DNA of 64,000 bases from Marchantia polymorpha subsp. ruderalis (taxonomy: Eukaryota; Streptophyta; Marchantiopsida; Marchantiales; Marchantiaceae), in the NCBI GenBank assembly GCA_037833965.1, contig AP031356.1, positions 1,758,501 to 1,822,500 of the forward strand, read 5' to 3'. Positions 60,101 to 64,000 of the stretch are shown in pieces (the first letter of the stretch is position 1; every line of letters begins with the position of its first letter). Both the position numbers and the translations under genes were made by a program. Below the pieces are notes generated by a model. It saw nothing but the letters and a program-made list of their open reading frames with translations, did no database searches and was not told where the DNA came from.

Positions 60101-62872
60101 GTGTACTTGCTTAGGACGTATCTGTAGAAGGGGTAAGTGCAGGTACCCGTCCATTGAACCTAATCCTCGTAGCGAAATAACCTCATGTCTCATAGAATCT
60201 CATCAGTCTCGACACCGGGACTTACCTCGCGTGAAACGCCTCAATTGAAGGCGGTGCAATCTCTGTAAATTTTAGTATCATAGAAAGCATAATCTGCTTC
60301 CTCATCCAATTCTCGCTTTCAAGCAATTTTCATCCATTAGGAAATGAGTGATGTCGATTGTCCTCTCCAACCAGAAAGCGAGTATCCAATGTTGATGCGC
60401 CTTTCACTTCACTCCGGGAATTGCCCGCCATAACGCTGATTTCTGCAGGCCACGGAAGATGAAAATTAGATCATTACTCTCGTAAACTTCATCTGGACGT
60501 AATTAGGTACTGTGCAGTTCAGCTCGGGATTCGAGGCAATTGCATTAATCAGAAATCTACATATTGAAGATCCCTGGATTTTGGAAGGGAGGAGGATAGC
60601 ATGTCTTACCGGGACTTTACAATCTTCCTCAGTAGAATTTAGCACTCGCGTTTGTGTCCGAACCGGAACTGTGGAAATTAGATATACCGGGGAGATTCCC
60701 AGCCAAGCGTGGACACCGAAGCTGTGCAGGAGATGGTCGACATTCAATTCAAAATCCTTTAAGCTAGCCTGTCTACGAAAGACGGTACGAAGGACTTACC
60801 TGGTTTACTTCCTCCTTCCCTCTCTCAAGTACCTCTCTGGATCACTCGAGGCCTGTTCAGCGATCGATGGCTGTATTCGCTGTATTCTCCTGCTGAATTC
60901 ACTCCGAAATGCTTCAACAGTATGCATTGTACCACAGGCCCGTGGGAGGCTATGCTTCCTACAGCATCCAAAACCCGACATATACGTGGGCGAACCAGCG
61001 AGCATTCGGAGAGCCTAGAGAGATCGTATCATCCTGTGCAGAAGCTTGTGTAAATTTCTCACTCCGGCGTGGGAGTAAGTCCAGACTGACTCCCGTGTCG
61101 TTCTCGTATCAGTTAGCCTGTCCAATGTCCAAAGCCCACGCGCTTCTTGCTTCGGACCGGGCCTGTCTGTCGGGCGTACGGCAGTCTTACCTACTCTACA
61201 ATCAACATTTCACATGGGCCTAGTTGTCCATGATGATGATGATTACGACCGATGCCCGCCCCCTCACGGACGGAGCAGCGGGCGGAAAGAGACCCTCCTT
61301 GGGTTCGGGCCCGGCCAATCTTGGAGGAAAAACATGTCGCAGTCTCCGCCCTAAGTAAGCCTGGCAACAGGACAAGACCAGCACTGCAGAAGTCGGCCTG
61401 CCCTCTCTGAGGAGTTGAACTTCCTGTCGGACATCTGGCACGTGGCGATTCGTGGACGATACCGGGGTGTTCTCGCGACCGCGAGTTAGCGGCCCGGGCG
61501 TCAGTGTCCGTGTCCCGACTGCCCCGCTCGACTGGACTGTCCGATGGAGACTCAGGTGCTCGCAAAGCCTGTGTCTGGGTCCGCACTCGCGACACCCACG
61601 CGAGCGACCGAAGTAGGAAACTCGGCCCCGTTCTTCCGCTGCTCTGTTCCGACTGGTGCCTTGCAGGCGAGAAATTTGCGGGGTGTTGAGATCAACGCTG
61701 AAGTCAGCGGAAGCATGAAAATCAGTGACTTCCAGGGCTGGTTGTACTTTTGCTGCCTTCTGCTTCGCATTAATCTGCATCCTACGGGAGGATAAGCATT
61801 TCAGTCGGATCTTTTGGAACACAAGCCCGCGAGTTGTCTTCACCACACTGATTGTAGAGTTTCTTCTCTGGTTTTTGCCTGCTTGAGTCCATCCGCTGTG
61901 GTGTGGAACGCATGTCAAACTGCAGGTACAGATTTATTCCATAATTATCCTCGTTGTCATCAGAAGACTCCACTCCTCAGTGCTCATGGATTGTGGAGAG
62001 TATCATGGTAGTAGCATGTCCGAATGGTCCATCCTTCCCCGTATCCTTGCACGCGAGTGCGAGAGCTAACCGCGGACACGAGAGACCAGATCAGACGTAG
62101 TGGTGGGTGTGTTGATTGAGCTGAGCGCACTCTTGATAACATAAACCTTTGTGGAAATTGAGCTGTTCCCCCTGGCGAAGTTGAGTTTTATTCCCGGATA
62201 GTGTTATCGTTTGTGCAGTTGGTCTCAAATTCACCTAACACTCTCATAAGAGCTGCGAGGGTGCATGAAATGACTTGAAGCCGCGCAAATAGCTTTTGCA
62301 GAGATTGACGTTGACCGTAGTGACGTCGATGAAAGCCTTCTCCTTTAATATGACCTGCAGCATGTGGTAGTTGTTCTGGTTCACGCCGGTGTCAGAAGGC
62401 TAGCTGTTCTCTGAATTACCCGAAACTTACCAGCCCAGGTCGTCTCCAATCTCTTAGTACCCGGGATTTCTTTAGGCTTGGTTATCACTTTGAGACTTTT
62501 CACTGTCCCTATGATGTACATTGGGTTTGAATTGGTAAGTTTTTCTTTTAGGAACCAGCTAAGTGGAGGTACAGACAGATGGGTGCCCATGTATGGTTTG
62601 AACTTGTATGGATTGTACCATTTTATTGTGCACTCCTAGGGTACTTGGAATTCAGACGCGAGTGTTCCCTACCGATAGTAATGTATTCGAGTAGCAGGGG
62701 AAACGCACTGTGGTACTTATTACTTTTTGTTAGAATGAATATGTTAACTTGCAACTCCGCAGAAGCATTACTGAACCTAGTAATTATGTTGGAACCACAT
62801 GTTGGAGAATATTTGACGTACATTTTGTTAAGTGCGTACTCAAACTTACGAGTCCACCTCCTGTCCACGCAG
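54162..62872 (+). other. Proposed long intron of the right-hand gene, 8.7 kb
   Basis: The bounding donor and acceptor are phase-compatible. No convincing internal exon was found, but short ones may be missed. The DNA is mixed, without clear transposon signatures, and has a GC-rich island at 61.2-61.7 kb. The possible frames at 60512-61018 (plus), 56524-56814 (minus) and 62579-62947 (plus) show no recognised domain. Confidence 0.35.
61200..61700. other. GC-rich island
   Basis: A CpG-rich stretch, unlike its AT-leaning surroundings, contains overlapping frames on both strands (as is normal in GC-rich DNA). It could be an alternative promoter or a captured gene fragment. Nothing decides. Confidence 0.35.
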
Positions 62873-64000
62873 CTTTTGGTCAAGAATCAGACCGGAGCAA
62901 TTCAGCCGGATGGAATTGGGAGCAGCATTGGCAGGTGGCTGCTCTGAAGCACCAGAGCGAGCTCGAGAGGCAAGCAGAGGAAGAACTCGCGAAGGATAAA
63001 GGTGATGTCACCATGGCTGAAGGGGAGCAACTAGAAAATGCTCTAACAGAGAATTTGGAGCCAGGTACTCCATCAACTGCCCCTATTAGGGTCGCTGAAC
63101 AGTCACTGAAACAAGAGGTTTATCCAACAGTAATGCCAAACACAGCTGATCTGTCAGTGGCACATTTAGATGCTCCTTCCATCGATGTCAATGAAGACTT
63201 AACTGTTAATCTGGATGTTGTGGTTGATAATATTGTTGCAACGACTGTCAATTCTATCGATAATACAGTACTGCAACCAGGCGCCAATCGGGCACCTGAT
63301 TCTGAACCCGGTATAAATTCATCTGGAGCAAGTCCCCGAGTGGCACCAATCGAAGGGTTCGTTGTCGTTAATGAGGCTGGACATAATCAGGGCACAAGAT
63401 CGCCCTCATTAGACCCATGGCTGAAAGCTCCGTATGCCGCACAACTTCCCTCTTCCGTTCCTCTTTCAAATCCACCCTCTCAGTCTGCTGCTTGGCCAAC
63501 CGCTGCATGGGCAACTCCTTCGCAACCAACTAACTTTGCTCATTCGTCTCAGGAAGGTACCATGAGCATGCCAGTTACGAATGTTCCACATGCTAATATG
63601 ATTCCATATTCTACACAGTATCCCTCACATCCTGTCAATGGAGGCATTGCAACAGGTGTCAGTCTCACGTCAGTGGGAATCGCCGCTAATGTAGAAGAGG
63701 AACCTGGCTCTCGGAAAAGGAAGAAAGGACCAGGGAAGACAAGAGAGAAGAAAGCCACCACCACCACTCCTCGACCTCGGGCACGAGCCAGGAAAGGCTC
63801 GGCTGCCCCGGTTGTTTCACCTCCGACTTCGTTGGACCCAAAAATTCCAACTCCTCAAACGATCTACGAGAGCTCTGCAGCAGCTGTGGTTGCGAGTGCA
63901 ACCTCACCCACCACTCCCCTAGCATCAACTGTAGTAGAAAGAAGGGATGGCCCTGGGAGGCAAAGCCTTCATACGGACACTGCAAATTGGGTGGAGCAAG
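62873..64000 (+). CDS. Coding exon of a Pro/Ala/Ser-rich nuclear-type protein (runs off the window)
   Basis: After an acceptor (CTGTCCACGCAG) one frame stays open for 375 codons to the window end. It begins AFGQESDRSNSAGWNWEQHW, then a short charged helix (LKHQSELERQAEEELAKDKG). A low-complexity part with Trp/Pro motifs follows (DPWLKAPYAAQLPSS, AAWPTAAWATPSQP). Then comes a basic cluster, GSRKRKKGPGKTREKK with RPRARARKG, which would serve as a nuclear localisation or AT-hook-like DNA contact. A Pro/Ser/Thr/Ala-rich part runs to the edge. The layout (PW-rich segment, then RKRKK, then Pro/Ala-rich) recalls the agenet-domain G2484-1 family. The exon is certain as coding; its link to 51827-54161 rests on phase and composition. 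Confidence 0.72.

Noticed and set aside
61191-61918. 232-codon minus-strand frame
   Set aside because: It lies in GC-rich DNA with competing frames on both strands and has no family motif. Too weak to call a gene.
1-64000. CRISPR arrays, bacterial operons, rRNA or tRNA genes
   Set aside because: Nothing of the kind was seen. The tandem repeats present are few-unit, variable and lie in transposon or promoter-like DNA.

Overview
The window is nuclear DNA of a land plant. It has split genes with GT-AG introns, a DOXC-type 2-oxoglutarate oxygenase pair, a plant-type kelch gene of 16 coding exons, and decayed Ty1/copia, Ty3/gypsy and hAT elements in AT-rich intergenic DNA. The gene content and the chromodomain-free gypsy element would suit a seedless plant (bryophyte, lycophyte or fern), but the sequence does not prove the lineage.

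Layout. 0-5.5 kb: the 3' part of a gypsy element (integrase C-terminus, polypurine tract, then a probable 4.9 kb LTR carrying an intact 851-residue reading frame upstream of its TATA box). 5.5-12.2 kb: decayed DNA with an ACGT-motif tandem repeat, a minus-strand hAT transposase relic and a plus-strand copia relic. 12.6-14.6 kb: 2OG oxygenase gene A (minus, 3 exons). 14.8-25.5 kb: its upstream flank with a 932 bp hAT-type element, a minus-strand copia relic with a 145 bp LTR, and a truncated 3' end of the kelch gene. 25.5-27.5 kb: 2OG oxygenase gene B (minus, same exon structure). 27.7-37.5 kb: the same flank again, opened by a gypsy relic and a copia relic that itself holds a gag-only element. 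40.2-45.8 kb: intact kelch gene (minus). 46-50.7 kb: AT-rich DNA. 51.8-64 kb: a plus-strand gene for a large acidic, proline/alanine-rich nuclear-type protein that runs off the window.

The main result is that 12.6-25.55 kb and 25.5-50.7 kb are two copies of one old tandem segmental duplication, in the same order and orientation: oxygenase gene, flank, kelch 3' end, AT-rich DNA, short right-end segment. Copy 1 lost most of the kelch gene. Copy 2 kept it and took up retroelements. The junction lies inside the last exon of oxygenase gene B and gives that protein a new C-terminal tail taken from the right-end segment. Comparing the two copies also shows an exact empty site for the hAT element and a roughly 420 bp change next to the oxygenase promoter.

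All exon models were built by eye from splice signals, phase and family resemblance. No search or alignment program was run.
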